DNA from: Sergeia podlipaevii
Lineage: Eukaryota > Euglenozoa > Kinetoplastea > Trypanosomatida > Trypanosomatidae
Reading direction: 5' to 3'
Assembly: GCA_030849805.1 (NCBI GenBank)
Contig: JASANZ010002249.1
Span: 43,965 to 107,964, forward strand
DNA: 64,000 nt
Positions 20,534-30,520 of the stretch are shown here, piece by piece; the first letter of the stretch is position 1; the number at the start of each line of letters is the position of its first letter. Both the position numbers and the translations under genes were made by a program. The notes under the pieces were generated by a model, which saw only the letters and a list, made by a program, of their open reading frames with translations, was not told the origin of the DNA and ran no database searches.

Positions 20534-21444
20534 AGCAGTGCAGGAGGGTGACACTTTATTGTTCTTACCAATGCTGCATCCAACGTCCATTATTAATTTT
20601 TTCTTTTTCCAATAATTAGATTGATGGGGTAAGGAGTGAGAAAATACTAAGGTGGAGCCGTAGAACACGAACCCGAAGGAAAGTAGACTCCTCTCATATT
20701 TCCCTCTTCCCTTTCCTTCTATCGGTTTCTATTTGCGTCGTAGTACACGCTGACAAAGTGTGTGCTACTGAGGTCTTCTTCTCTTTTTTTTTTTTGAAAG
20801 AGGGATGTATTTGTGTGTTCCGGTAGTGTAGGTAGTGCTTTTGAAATTTCTACGAGTAGAGAGGTGCGCATATCATATGTGCATGTGATTCGCTCCCTGT
20901 GCGACAGCATAAACTGATGTGACCACAATTGTTAGTTGGCATTCATTCTCCTAACTCTCTCTCTTTTTTTTTTTTTGCTCTGCATGAAATAAACTTCTAA
21001 TTTCTAATTATTATTATTTTTCCTTCTTCTCTCCCTTTAATCTATTTACATCATGTTTCTTTTTTTTTTTTGCAGTAAAGTACTTTTGAAAGTAAGTATA
21101 CCCCCACATCCGTGATAAAAGCATTATCACGGCAAGCGCCACCTGGCTTAAAGAAAATAAAAAAATATATAACAACTTTAGTTTTACTCTTATATATATT
21201 GTACACTAGCAGCACGTGGTGCGTATTCTTCAGCACTGTAGTCGATCTTGTTATTACTCTTTGATACACATCCCTTTTTTCTTTACTTTGTTGTTCTATT
21301 GTGTAGCGTAGTGTAGTATAGCGTCGCGTGTGCGCCTCTTCTTTTCTTTTTACTTTTAAATATACTCTTTTCTTAGTGTTGTTCCTATTTTTTTTTAAAA
21401 AAAAATATTGATTTTATCTGACGGTGTTTGCGTTTCTTGAGAAT
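20534..21444 (+). other. intergenic spacer
   Basis: No gene. A 9-bp hairpin (21110-21118 pairing with 21124-21132) and a T-run/A-run block at about 21388-21406 are present. The CT-rich stretch 21336-21374 with AG at 21375-21376 is the probable acceptor for the cyclase mRNA; the following 68 bases would be its 5' UTR. Confidence 0.55.
21110..21132. repeat. 9-bp perfect hairpin, 5-base loop
   Basis: CCGTGATAA at 21110-21118 is the exact reverse complement of TTATCACGG at 21124-21132, with loop AAGCA. It lies in the spacer upstream of the cyclase gene, before the presumed splice acceptor. Confidence 0.75.
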
Positions 21445-24400
21445 ATGCAGGAGTTTGATGATTCAGGGTCTAACGCGAGCTCGAGGCGCAGTAGGGCAAG
21501 CGCGATCGGTGCGGAGAGCGCGAACAGTTCAAAGCAGCTCAGTTTCCCTGAACCTACCTTGACGAAGATTCTCAATAATCGCTTTCCGCTTTTCCCGATG
21601 ATGCTTACTTACAAGCAAGCCAACATGCAGATTGTATCACTCATATCTATGGCGATATTTATGATGCAACACTGGGCCTTCTTTCTGAACCCATGGTTTA
21701 GTGTCGCGTGGGGTGGCGTTCTTGGTTCTGATTTGTCGAAGTTGTGTTATGGCTTTCAACTGGCCCTTTATGACCCTACTATGGTGTCATCGGCGTCGCC
21801 GGCGATGTATATTGGCTTTGCGTACGCCTTGCTTGCTGTAGTGTTTCTTCTTCTCTTTTGCATTCTATTCCACCTGCGACCGATGGAGGACAGGTCAGAG
21901 GGTAAAGGTCCCAGCAACACCGTTGGCCGAATAATGCTCGATGTGCTCTCCAGTATTCTCGTCATCCCCATATATCAATTCTGCTTCGCTGCGATGGTTT
22001 GCGGCTCGACGGGGAGGATGTGGATGCTGCCATATAACACCGCAGCAAAGTGCTGGGGTCCGAGCCATGTTGCGTCCTTCGTACCAGCCATTATTGTAAT
22101 GTTGGTTTTGCTGCCGCTGTTGTACGCTAAGATTGTCTGCGTGTACGATTATATTGCTCTGTCTGACAACTTTCTCGCTAAGCGCCACTCACTGGTCGAC
22201 AAACTGACTTACCTTCATGATGCCTTCAGTTGTTTTCTCTTCAGCATCATGCTTGCCTGGAATGTGCCAGTTGGATTTGTCGTTATCCACGCCATTACAT
22301 CGGCAATCCTGGTGCTGAGCTATATCTATTTCCTGCCCTACTTTACAATGAAGGTGAACCGTTTCTACGTACTCGTGCACACCGTGGAATGCATCGGTTC
22401 TATTTTTGTTGCCGCCAGTCTCTCCAATTATACCTTCTCTACTAGCGAGGTATCATCGCTGTTGCTGCTTGGCGCTGGTGTCGTGGTGACGTTCATGATG
22501 GTGGTCATCACTGACTACCGTGTGAACACGAGCTACATATACGCAATGAAGCGTTCTCAGCAATGCTCTCATTTCGCCTTTGACGGCACTAATGAAACGG
22601 AAGATAATGATGACCATCATGCGCGGCTGTTCGAGGACAATGTGTGTCACGTGGATGACACCGAGGTGGGCATGCTGCCCTATCCTAAAGGACTTATCGC
22701 AACCAATTTATTTTGTCAGTACGCTGGGCTCAACAAGCAAGTGGCGGAGAGCATCACCAGGCAGGAGCTCAACTCGCTGCTGAGCGGTGGCCAGGGTGCG
22801 GAGAAGAAGAAGACATTGCCAGTTCTCGAGGCGTATCTGGATCGCGTGTTTGTCAACCTTGACGTGACGCTCAGCACCGGCTTTCTGGATCTCTACACGC
22901 GTCGCTTCAGCGCAGACCAAATTTCGGAGATGATGCTTATGTTTGCGGCCAACATTTACTCCAAGGGTCTGGTCACTTTCCCTGATGAGCCCAACATTCT
23001 TCAAGGGTTCGCAACCCTTATCACCACCTATCTCCCTGGTATGAGTTTTATGGGGGTCGATCTTGTGAAGCGAAGCCTTCGCTTGCCAACCAGTGTGGAG
23101 CAGCAGTTTCGCGCACTCAAGCAGGAGGGCGAGCTACGTGCTGCGCTCGGTATCCGCACCCATGCTCACAGCATCCGCAGCACTAAAGCTCGAACAACAC
23201 ACGGCCGCGTCCTGCAGTCTATCAACAAGTTCTGGATGAAGCTCACAGAACCCAATGTAAATATAAAGGAGGTCTCTGACATTGCCGACGATATTCGCGT
23301 CCGCCGCGAGCTCGCTATTAGCCAATTTGATCTTGCACTTCGCCACCAACAGAGCGCAGACGCCGTGCTGCTCCGCCGCCTTGGTGACTTCTTTACCGAG
23401 GTGATGATGGCACCTGATGCGGCGCACGAGTGCTACAACGAATCACGAGATGTATACGAAGCTCGGCAGGCACGCAGCATGCGCGGCACACGGCAGCACG
23501 TCGGTGACATTGACGTCGTTGCGCTCTCTGAGCGCATGAGGCAGCTTCTCCAGTACCATAAGAAGGGCGGCTCTCGTGCAGGCACGGGGACGACGAGCAT
23601 GATGCGCCGCTTCTGTATGCTTGTCACTACGTATTTTGTTGTGCTTGTGGCGTGCAGTGCCATGTTCATTTACGTCGTGAACGCAGTCACCAAGGGACTG
23701 GATGATATCATGCAGGGGACGATGGCTTGCACTTCCCTGCGCTCAGAGGCGTGCCGCTTTGCATCGACAGCTATTGGTTACACTATAGAAGGAAACTCAG
23801 GTACCAAGGCGATTATGCTGACTTTGATGGAATCTCAGGTGGTGTCCTTCTCAAAAAACTTCAAGTTTGTATCCAGCGGTCGAGGACAGCCACACAGCAA
23901 GGAGGGCAAATATCTCATGTCGGAGAACAATATTCCGTTCTATGACATTACCACTCAGAACAGTCGCGGCTTCTCCTTATGGTCCTTCACAGAGACTTTT
24001 ATTCAGGCCATGTCGGGATTCCTTCACCCGGAGAACTCTGTTAGCCACGTCTCGGACACTACTTTCATCATGGACGCTGGCGCAGTAGTGGGCCAGTCAT
24101 ACAGCAATCTACTTAGCTTGCACACCACAAAGGAACTCGCCCAAATCAGCGTTGCATGGATCGGGTGGCTTGTTGGAATCTTTATGCTCGCTCTCATCTG
24201 TATTTGCATCACCTACACTTCCCTGCTTTTTGCGTTCCGCCGCATTGCCATCAGTCGCGTGTTTACGTTTCAACTTTTCACGCTTATCCCATACGACGTG
24301 CTGGAGAAGTTGGCAACCGAAGCGAAGGAGCGGTACCATTATATCCATCTCGAGAAGTCATACAAGCGACCTGTGCAGACCATCATGGACGGCGCTGGTG

Positions 24401-27400
24401 ATGGTGGCGGCGGCGCCACGAAGCAGGAAGTGGTTGAGATGCGCGTGAAGCATGGCGTTGTAACGCACGCACCGAATATTACCCTCGGCAACGTAGAGAG
24501 CAAGTCGTGCCTCAAGCCGCAACCTGGGGCGGTGCTTTCTTCTCCTGAAAGCGCGCTGAAAAGACGTAAGCGGGTTACCTTCAACCCGGTTGTAGAGGTG
24601 GTGGGAGGTGGCGGGCCCGAGACGAAGAAGAAGAACGAAGAGGAGAGCGCCAAGGAGGTGGAGAGCGAGGATGAAGAGGGTACTGATTTGCTGTTGCTGA
24701 GTGGGGTGAGCCGCAAGAAAGCTGCCACAGGCACCTCCGCCTCGTCCACTGGCAATCGTGCTGCGCTCTGCGGGACACTGCTTTATTTTTTCGTGATGGT
24801 GTGCTGCCTGGTCGTTGTGTGCGTGACTATTGTGCTTTTCATGGTGACGCAGAGTGGTCACAGCGAAGTTATCGATACCTATTCAGTGACGCAGCGTGAG
24901 CTCGTCTCTCAATGCCTCAGCATCACCGAGATTGTGCACAGCACCATACGCTTTGTGCAGACCGGCGCGGCTGTTGACTTTCAAAATACTCAGGACACCG
25001 TAAGCAGGCTGGTACAAAGCCTGCCTAATAGGATGGGGATTCAATTCACGACAGAAAGCACGAGAAAGCTTGTACGTATGCATCAACTATCGCGCATGAT
25101 TGGCAATCTTACACTGGACGCATCCGCACTTGCGGCGAAATTCCACGACACATCTCTCATGTACTGGTCTGATATTCGTGATCGCGTTTCCATGGATGAA
25201 GAGGAGTTGTATGATTATATGAAAGCGAAGTACCCAACCTCCGCAGCTATCTCCAACAGCATTGTGGCTTACTTTCAAAATCAAATGAGCCCAGTTCAAC
25301 TCATGGCTTTTGTTACGGTTGTGTCGAACACGGTCACCTACTCCCGCGAGTTCCGATCCTTGTATTTTGAGGTCATGCAGGCTCTCTCCCTCAACGATGG
25401 TGCGCGCGTCGTTGTTAGTGACACTTATTGGATCATCACTCTTGCGACTTCGTCTATTGCTGTTGCTATTTCTTTGGTTTTTGCACTTTCGCCGCTCCGT
25501 GACGTTGTCGCGAAGTACTTGTCGTGGAAGCAGACCATGGGCACTGCGCTGGCGTTTTCAGTAATGCTTGTTATGTCCGTGCTGATGATGATCGCTGCGC
25601 GAAGGGTGAAGAAAGACAGCGTTTCACCAGAGACGGGGTTTACGACCCTCAACTCGTTTGTCGATAGGTTTATGTTCATGGACGAATCTTTCAGCAACTT
25701 CGTTTTTACCGCTCAGCCACAACCGTGGTTTGATGGTGCGAATGTTAACGTGCACGAGGTGTCCAATATGCTTGGCAGCAATATTGAATCAGAATATCTG
25801 GAGGAGGGTGTAACTACTCTGTTTGCTGTGATGACAGATGAATGGAACCGCATTGCGCAGTTGTGCAACATCAGCTGTGCCTTGGCGATTAATAGCCTTA
25901 GCAACTACTTCGTCGTGGAGGCACCCATGCAGGAGGCACTGGACTTGAGTTACTGGGACATTACGCTTGAGCCTGGTTACTTGGAGAATCAGGTGCTGAA
26001 CCCTGAGATTTACTACTACACCTCCAAAACTGAAGATCTCACCTGGCCAACTGTTGTGCAGTATAACAAGGCAACTACAATTCTAGCAGGTTCGGAGTAC
26101 ATGCAGTCAACACGTTTGATTTCCGACTCTATCCTGTCCCTATACGACTACTTTGTACTGGGAGAGGTTGCGGAAACGCAGCAGATGACTACTTTCCGCG
26201 CCAACATAGCCATCATCTTCCTTTCGCTGTGTGTCTTCCCGATTGCGGCGTGCCTATGGATGGGCGGCACCGCCATGAATGCGATTCAAGAAGTGCTTCA
26301 ACTCAACAGCGATAGCGGCAATCAGAACACTTCTAGTGACACTGCGCGCTATAACTCTATGCTTCGCCGCGTGCAGTGTGGGCTCCTGCTGCTTGCGTTG
26401 CTCTTCAGTGCGACCTTCGGCGTTGGTATCTGGCTTACACAGACTGGCTTTTCTTTCATAGGCCAGCTAAACCTCGCCACGCAGCACGAATACCATGTTG
26501 CAATCTCATTTTACCGCTTCCGGCAGCTGCTCTCCACGCGCGTTTTCTTTACGTCACCTTCCTCTATTGTTGGCATACTCACGCAGCTGTCAGATCAGAT
26601 TATTGACCAGTTTCGTGGCACCGTGGAGACAGGCGTACCGCGCGGCCTCAGTCTAAGCGACACAGTGAACGAGCTGGTGTTTGGTATTGCCAACATTCCA
26701 GTACAGCGCGAGGTCATGATCTCTTACCTGATGAACAATTGTTCTGATTTTTGCCGCGGCCCGTACTCCCCGCTTCCGCTGGTAGACGCAACTGTCGCCA
26801 ATAATGGAGAAATTTCCTCTACGACAGAGACAGTGGCAGCTGGCGCGTTCAACTGGATTGATCTTGTCCGGAGGGGAGTTGCGGTGGCAGAGGATTTTTC
26901 CGATTCCAGTACAAATACAATGGAGACGACGTTGAACACACTAACAGGAATTGCGCTGCCAATCATGACCTCTCTCTCTGACTCCTCATACGCGGTTCTC
27001 TCTGCTCTTGATGACCACCGGAAGATTCTCACGAATGTGTTTCTAGTGCTATCCATCTTTACTCTCCTTGCGTGTTTATTCGTGTACGTGTTGGTGATTA
27101 TTCCTACGGTGATGCGCCTCTTCAAGGAGGAGGAGGCCTCACGTGTGCTGCTTCAGATGATTCCACCTGATGTTCGCGATGAGGTGCCTGCCATCGCACA
27201 GTACGCGGAGACTGGCGAGATGTCCAATGCGGCTGAGCTTCACTCGAAGTTTGAGGCCAACGAGAAGTTATTGCAGAACATTCTCCCTCAAAAGATCGCT
27301 GTGCGGCTGAAGAGCGGTGAGAGACCCATTGCAGACCCACACAAGTGCGTCACAATGCTGTTTACCGATTTTGTTGGTTTCACAAAGCGTAGTAGCACGA

Positions 27401-27963
27401 TGCAGGCTCGCGAAATTGTTGACTTTCTCAACGAGGTCTTTCTTGAGTTTGACACCGTCGTGGAGCTTCTTGGCGTCGAGAAGATTAAGACGATTGGCGA
27501 CGCCTTTTTTATGGCGGGTGGGCTGGACCCACTTGTCACCGATCACGCCCTGCGCGTGGTGGAGGCCGGTCTTATGTTTTTTGAGGCTCTTGAGGAACAC
27601 AATCGCCGTCACCCCAACCGCGTGCCGCTACAGATGCGCTTGGGCGTGCACTCTGGTCCTGTGGTCGCTGGTGTAATTGGCATCAAGAAGGTTCAGTACG
27701 ATTTGTGGGGGGACTCTGTTGAGATTGCCAATGCAATGGAGAGCACTGGTGTGCCCGGCTTCGTACATGTTTCTGAGAACACGGCAGTGTTTGTTCGTGG
27801 TTACTTCCAGCTTGAGCCACGTGGAGAACTTCCTCGCGAGAAGGAGCACATCCCAGACAACATGCCCGCAACTTTTAATGTTGTGAGTCGTATATTGCCA
27901 ACACCGTACATGCATCTCAGGCGGCCGCGTCTACTGCCAACAAACATTCGTCAGATGCAGTGA
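21445..27963 (+). CDS. giant multi-pass class III cyclase-like receptor (adenylate cyclase-type domain)
   Basis: 2172 residues from the ATG at 21445 (an in-frame GTG lies seven codons earlier). The N-terminal third has seven to eight membrane spans (about 58-360), then a cytosolic segment (about 370-720) with helical, TPR-like stretches around 625-675. Four TM-loop-TM modules follow: spans near 724-748/902-930, 1108-1134/1329-1349, 1364-1386/1588-1611 and 1645-1668/1861-1889, each enclosing a 150-200-residue, probably extracellular, region. A signalling helix (NEKLLQNILPQKIAVRLKSG, about 1936-1955) leads into one class III cyclase domain (about 1968-2130). Metal ligands Asp1975 and Asp2019 are present, and Lys2015 and Asp2086 are the adenine-selective pair, so ATP would be the substrate. 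The transition-state Asn and Arg are replaced by Glu2093 and Ala2097, so activity is doubtful. Typical trypanosomatid receptor cyclases have one membrane span; this is a different architecture. Confidence 0.92.
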   Translation: MQEFDDSGSNASSRRSRASAIGAESANSSKQLSFPEPTLTKILNNRFPLFPMMLTYKQANMQIVSLISMAIFMMQHWAFFLNPWFSVAWGGVLGSDLSKLCYGFQLALYDPTMVSSASPAMYIGFAYALLAVVFLLLFCILFHLRPMEDRSEGKGPSNTVGRIMLDVLSSILVIPIYQFCFAAMVCGSTGRMWMLPYNTAAKCWGPSHVASFVPAIIVMLVLLPLLYAKIVCVYDYIALSDNFLAKRHSLVDKLTYLHDAFSCFLFSIMLAWNVPVGFVVIHAITSAILVLSYIYFLPYFTMKVNRFYVLVHTVECIGSIFVAASLSNYTFSTSEVSSLLLLGAGVVVTFMMVVITDYRVNTSYIYAMKRSQQCSHFAFDGTNETEDNDDHHARLFEDNVCHVDDTEVGMLPYPKGLIATNLFCQYAGLNKQVAESITRQELNSLLSGGQGAEKKKTLPVLEAYLDRVFVNLDVTLSTGFLDLYTRRFSADQISEMMLMFAANIYSKGLVTFPDEPNILQGFATLITTYLPGMSFMGVDLVKRSLRLPTSVEQQFRALKQEGELRAALGIRTHAHSIRSTKARTTHGRVLQSINKFWMKLTEPNVNIKEVSDIADDIRVRRELAISQFDLALRHQQSADAVLLRRLGDFFTEVMMAPDAAHECYNESRDVYEARQARSMRGTRQHVGDIDVVALSERMRQLLQYHKKGGSRAGTGTTSMMRRFCMLVTTYFVVLVACSAMFIYVVNAVTKGLDDIMQGTMACTSLRSEACRFASTAIGYTIEGNSGTKAIMLTLMESQVVSFSKNFKFVSSGRGQPHSKEGKYLMSENNIPFYDITTQNSRGFSLWSFTETFIQAMSGFLHPENSVSHVSDTTFIMDAGAVVGQSYSNLLSLHTTKELAQISVAWIGWLVGIFMLALICICITYTSLLFAFRRIAISRVFTFQLFTLIPYDVLEKLATEAKERYHYIHLEKSYKRPVQTIMDGAGDGGGGATKQEVVEMRVKHGVVTHAPNITLGNVESKSCLKPQPGAVLSSPESALKRRKRVTFNPVVEVVGGGGPETKKKNEEESAKEVESEDEEGTDLLLLSGVSRKKAATGTSASSTGNRAALCGTLLYFFVMVCCLVVVCVTIVLFMVTQSGHSEVIDTYSVTQRELVSQCLSITEIVHSTIRFVQTGAAVDFQNTQDTVSRLVQSLPNRMGIQFTTESTRKLVRMHQLSRMIGNLTLDASALAAKFHDTSLMYWSDIRDRVSMDEEELYDYMKAKYPTSAAISNSIVAYFQNQMSPVQLMAFVTVVSNTVTYSREFRSLYFEVMQALSLNDGARVVVSDTYWIITLATSSIAVAISLVFALSPLRDVVAKYLSWKQTMGTALAFSVMLVMSVLMMIAARRVKKDSVSPETGFTTLNSFVDRFMFMDESFSNFVFTAQPQPWFDGANVNVHEVSNMLGSNIESEYLEEGVTTLFAVMTDEWNRIAQLCNISCALAINSLSNYFVVEAPMQEALDLSYWDITLEPGYLENQVLNPEIYYYTSKTEDLTWPTVVQYNKATTILAGSEYMQSTRLISDSILSLYDYFVLGEVAETQQMTTFRANIAIIFLSLCVFPIAACLWMGGTAMNAIQEVLQLNSDSGNQNTSSDTARYNSMLRRVQCGLLLLALLFSATFGVGIWLTQTGFSFIGQLNLATQHEYHVAISFYRFRQLLSTRVFFTSPSSIVGILTQLSDQIIDQFRGTVETGVPRGLSLSDTVNELVFGIANIPVQREVMISYLMNNCSDFCRGPYSPLPLVDATVANNGEISSTTETVAAGAFNWIDLVRRGVAVAEDFSDSSTNTMETTLNTLTGIALPIMTSLSDSSYAVLSALDDHRKILTNVFLVLSIFTLLACLFVYVLVIIPTVMRLFKEEEASRVLLQMIPPDVRDEVPAIAQYAETGEMSNAAELHSKFEANEKLLQNILPQKIAVRLKSGERPIADPHKCVTMLFTDFVGFTKRSSTMQAREIVDFLNEVFLEFDTVVELLGVEKIKTIGDAFFMAGGLDPLVTDHALRVVEAGLMFFEALEEHNRRHPNRVPLQMRLGVHSGPVVAGVIGIKKVQYDLWGDSVEIANAMESTGVPGFVHVSENTAVFVRGYFQLEPRGELPREKEHIPDNMPATFNVVSRILPTPYMHLRRPRLLPTNIRQMQ

Positions 27964-29710
27964 TATTGATTGGGAGAGTGGAGGGCTGACCAATGTTTTT
28001 TTTCTTTCTTTTCTTTGTGTGTCGGCGCCATCTTTCTGCTTTGTTTAGTTTTTCTTTATCTGCTAGTTCTTAGTATTTGAGAAGTGCTTTTTTTTTGTAG
28101 AGGGTAGTTGTAGGGAAGCATATCACAAGAATATGTTCTCACCTGCATTTACTTTGATTTAAGTGGCTATGTAATCAATTTTTGATGGTTGATGTTAAGT
28201 ATCAAACATTTTTCAATGCACGCACGCATACAAAAGCACAAACTACACTGTCGAACTTGCTTTTTTTTTTCTCTCTTTTACCATCTGCTGCCAGGTGAAC
28301 ACGTTTGTTATGTATATAAGAATTCTTATTGTTCTTCTGTTAACACTTTTTTTTTTCTTTGCAATCATTTTTATTTATTTATTTTTTGATATTTGGAACG
28401 CATCTGTTGAGCATGGCAGACATTTTTTTTTCTTTATCTTTGTGGTGTGATGCTAGTGTACACACTAAAGCGAACACTGTAGTGGGGGAGATGCATGATT
28501 CTTTAGTGGCTCTCTTTGCGTACTTCTTCTTCCCTTGTTTTGTAAAGAGAAAAGGAAGAAAACACATGTTGTGAGTGGGAGAGAAATAGATTGGTACAGA
28601 AACACAACACTATGCAGCGTACGTTCTTTCATTTCCACTTTGCTTGCTGACTTTTGCCGCTATGAGTGCTTTTTTTTTTCGGCGTTGTTGATATTCTAGT
28701 AAAGAAATACGAAAGTTTAATTCCAGCTACAAGAAACTATTTAAATGCCTTTCTCTGTAAATTTCCGTGTGTCTTGTTTTCTGTTTGCACCGTTTCTTTG
28801 TATGCGCCGACTGACGCTTCTTTTCTTTAATAATTCAGCACACACACAGAAAGAGAGGGGAGTACTTAGGAGACGTGATACACTCTCAATAGCAGCAGAG
28901 TTGATATCATGAGTGCTCCAGGGCATGCGTCAGTAAGTCCCTTCCCCCCTACATCGTTGCGGACTAGTAGGTTAGAGTGTGTACAGCTGTGGAGCTTGAA
29001 AGAGACTTATTTGAATTAACAACGGCAACAACAAAAAAAAAACATTATAATAATGAAAGGTGCACCGCGGAGAGTATAATGCTTCACTTACACTGTGTAG
29101 TTGTGAAGCATTATACTCGCGTCACGAAGCGTGAAACTTTTTGTTATTTATCTTTCTTCTTTTCCTTTCGTGTCTTTCTTTATGTGCGTACAGATACCAC
29201 GGTGTTATAGCTGGTTCACTGGAAGTGAGAGACAAGCAACATTATTAAAAGTGAGAAGTAGGAGGAGGAAGGGCAAACAAAGTGATATCTTTTTTTTGTT
29301 GTTTTTGTTCTTGTTTTCTCCTTGTATGCACATGTGCATGTGACTCTCAGTGCGATTCTAAGGCAATCGCCCCTTTTGCCGTTACGTCTTTGACTTTTGA
29401 TTCTTTACACTATTTGCCACACTACTTCTGATACATATTTTTTGTTTTCTTTCTTTTTGTTTTTTTTCTGCATAAAAGTAAAACTATTTTCTTTTTCAGT
29501 TTTTCCAGTTTTAATTTTTTTTTGCATTTTAAAACAGATATCAATTCATTGCTTTATTTTGATGGGTATATTGCGAGTGAGGCACACAGTAATATAGGCA
29601 CCTTGCTTGCGAACTTTTTTTTTTTTCCTCTGCGGTAGCAGTGAGTGAGTTTGACTGTGGAACGATATTGAAGAAAGCGATATACACAGAGGAGAAGGAG
29701 AAGACAACAA
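27964..29710 (+). other. intergenic spacer, 1.7 kb
   Basis: No gene supported. It contains a 16-bp perfect hairpin at 29072-29118 and many T runs. The 12-T tract at about 29615-29626 followed by AG at 29637-29638 is the likely acceptor for the next gene. Confidence 0.5.
29072..29118. repeat. 16-bp perfect hairpin, 15-base loop
   Basis: GAGTATAATGCTTCAC at 29072-29087 is exactly complementary in reverse to 29103-29118, with a 15-base loop. It lies mid-spacer, away from any predicted start or stop. Confidence 0.9.
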
Positions 29711-30520
29711 ATGTCAGAGGTACAATCAGCACGGTCTTCCTCGTGGACAACATTTAGGGACTCTGTTCCTGTACCGAACCGCCTGGACAGCGAGGACGTC
29801 CACATATCTCTGGATACTGAGTTACTTGCACCTTCGGCTCACTCATACCCACTGCAAGACGAGTGGCTCCGTCTAGAGGACTGTGGGGCTGCAGGAGAGA
29901 ACATCAGCACCGGCGCTGGTGCGCGTATCTTAGCTCACCAGGAAGAAACTCCACATACCAATGAAGAGGGTACATGTCGTGACGACGGGATTCCGGTCGG
30001 CAACGAGGGCGATGACGATGAATGGGTGGAGGTTACTGAGGAGGACATACTTACGTCTACGGAGTACCGCTCTGTGCTTCGTCGCTTACAGCAGGAGTGG
30101 GATGAGGCTTCCCATCTTCAGCGGATGGAGCTTAACCGCGCGTATAGCGCTGCTACTCGCGAGATGATCCAGCGTGAGTTGGAAGAGCAGCGGCAGCGCG
30201 ATGCAGAAGCACGCCAGCAACAACAGCAGCGGCAGCAGGAAGGACAGGCACGGCACGACCAAGGGTTTCTGGAGGAGCTCTTCTGCTATTTGTGGAGTTT
30301 GCTCAACCACCGCAGCGACAGCGCTGGCGAGCCCCGCCAGGGAAATGACGACATCCACTATTCAGTAGAAAGTGTAAGTGAGAGTTCGAGGATGACGCGC
30401 GTGTGCGACTGCCTTGGAGGTCCAGCTGGTTTTCACCGCAGGGGTTGCCCACTTGGCTGCCGACATGAGTGCAACTGTCTTGGCGCCTCAGCGGGGTACC
30501 ACCATCCTGATTGCCATTGA
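29711..30520 (+). CDS. hypothetical protein with duplicated C-terminal CxC-x7-H-x3-C motif
   Basis: 269 residues from the ATG at 29711. The middle is acidic (GDDDEWVEVTEED about 99-111), then a long Gln/Glu/Arg-rich helix, probably coiled coil (about 118-185, with QQQQQRQQ). The last 38 residues contain two copies of one motif: CDCLGGPAGFHRRGC (232-246) and CNCLGASAGYHHPDC (254-268), both C-x-C-x7-H-x3-C, with an extra Cys250 between them. The identical spacing and Cys/His content suggest metal binding, probably zinc. I recognise no named family. A hydrophobic patch (FLEELFCYLWSLL, about 190-202) precedes the motif. Coding status is supported by base composition unlike the flanking spacers and by a good upstream acceptor. 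Confidence 0.8.
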   Translation: MSEVQSARSSSWTTFRDSVPVPNRLDSEDVHISLDTELLAPSAHSYPLQDEWLRLEDCGAAGENISTGAGARILAHQEETPHTNEEGTCRDDGIPVGNEGDDDEWVEVTEEDILTSTEYRSVLRRLQQEWDEASHLQRMELNRAYSAATREMIQRELEEQRQRDAEARQQQQQRQQEGQARHDQGFLEELFCYLWSLLNHRSDSAGEPRQGNDDIHYSVESVSESSRMTRVCDCLGGPAGFHRRGCPLGCRHECNCLGASAGYHHPDCH

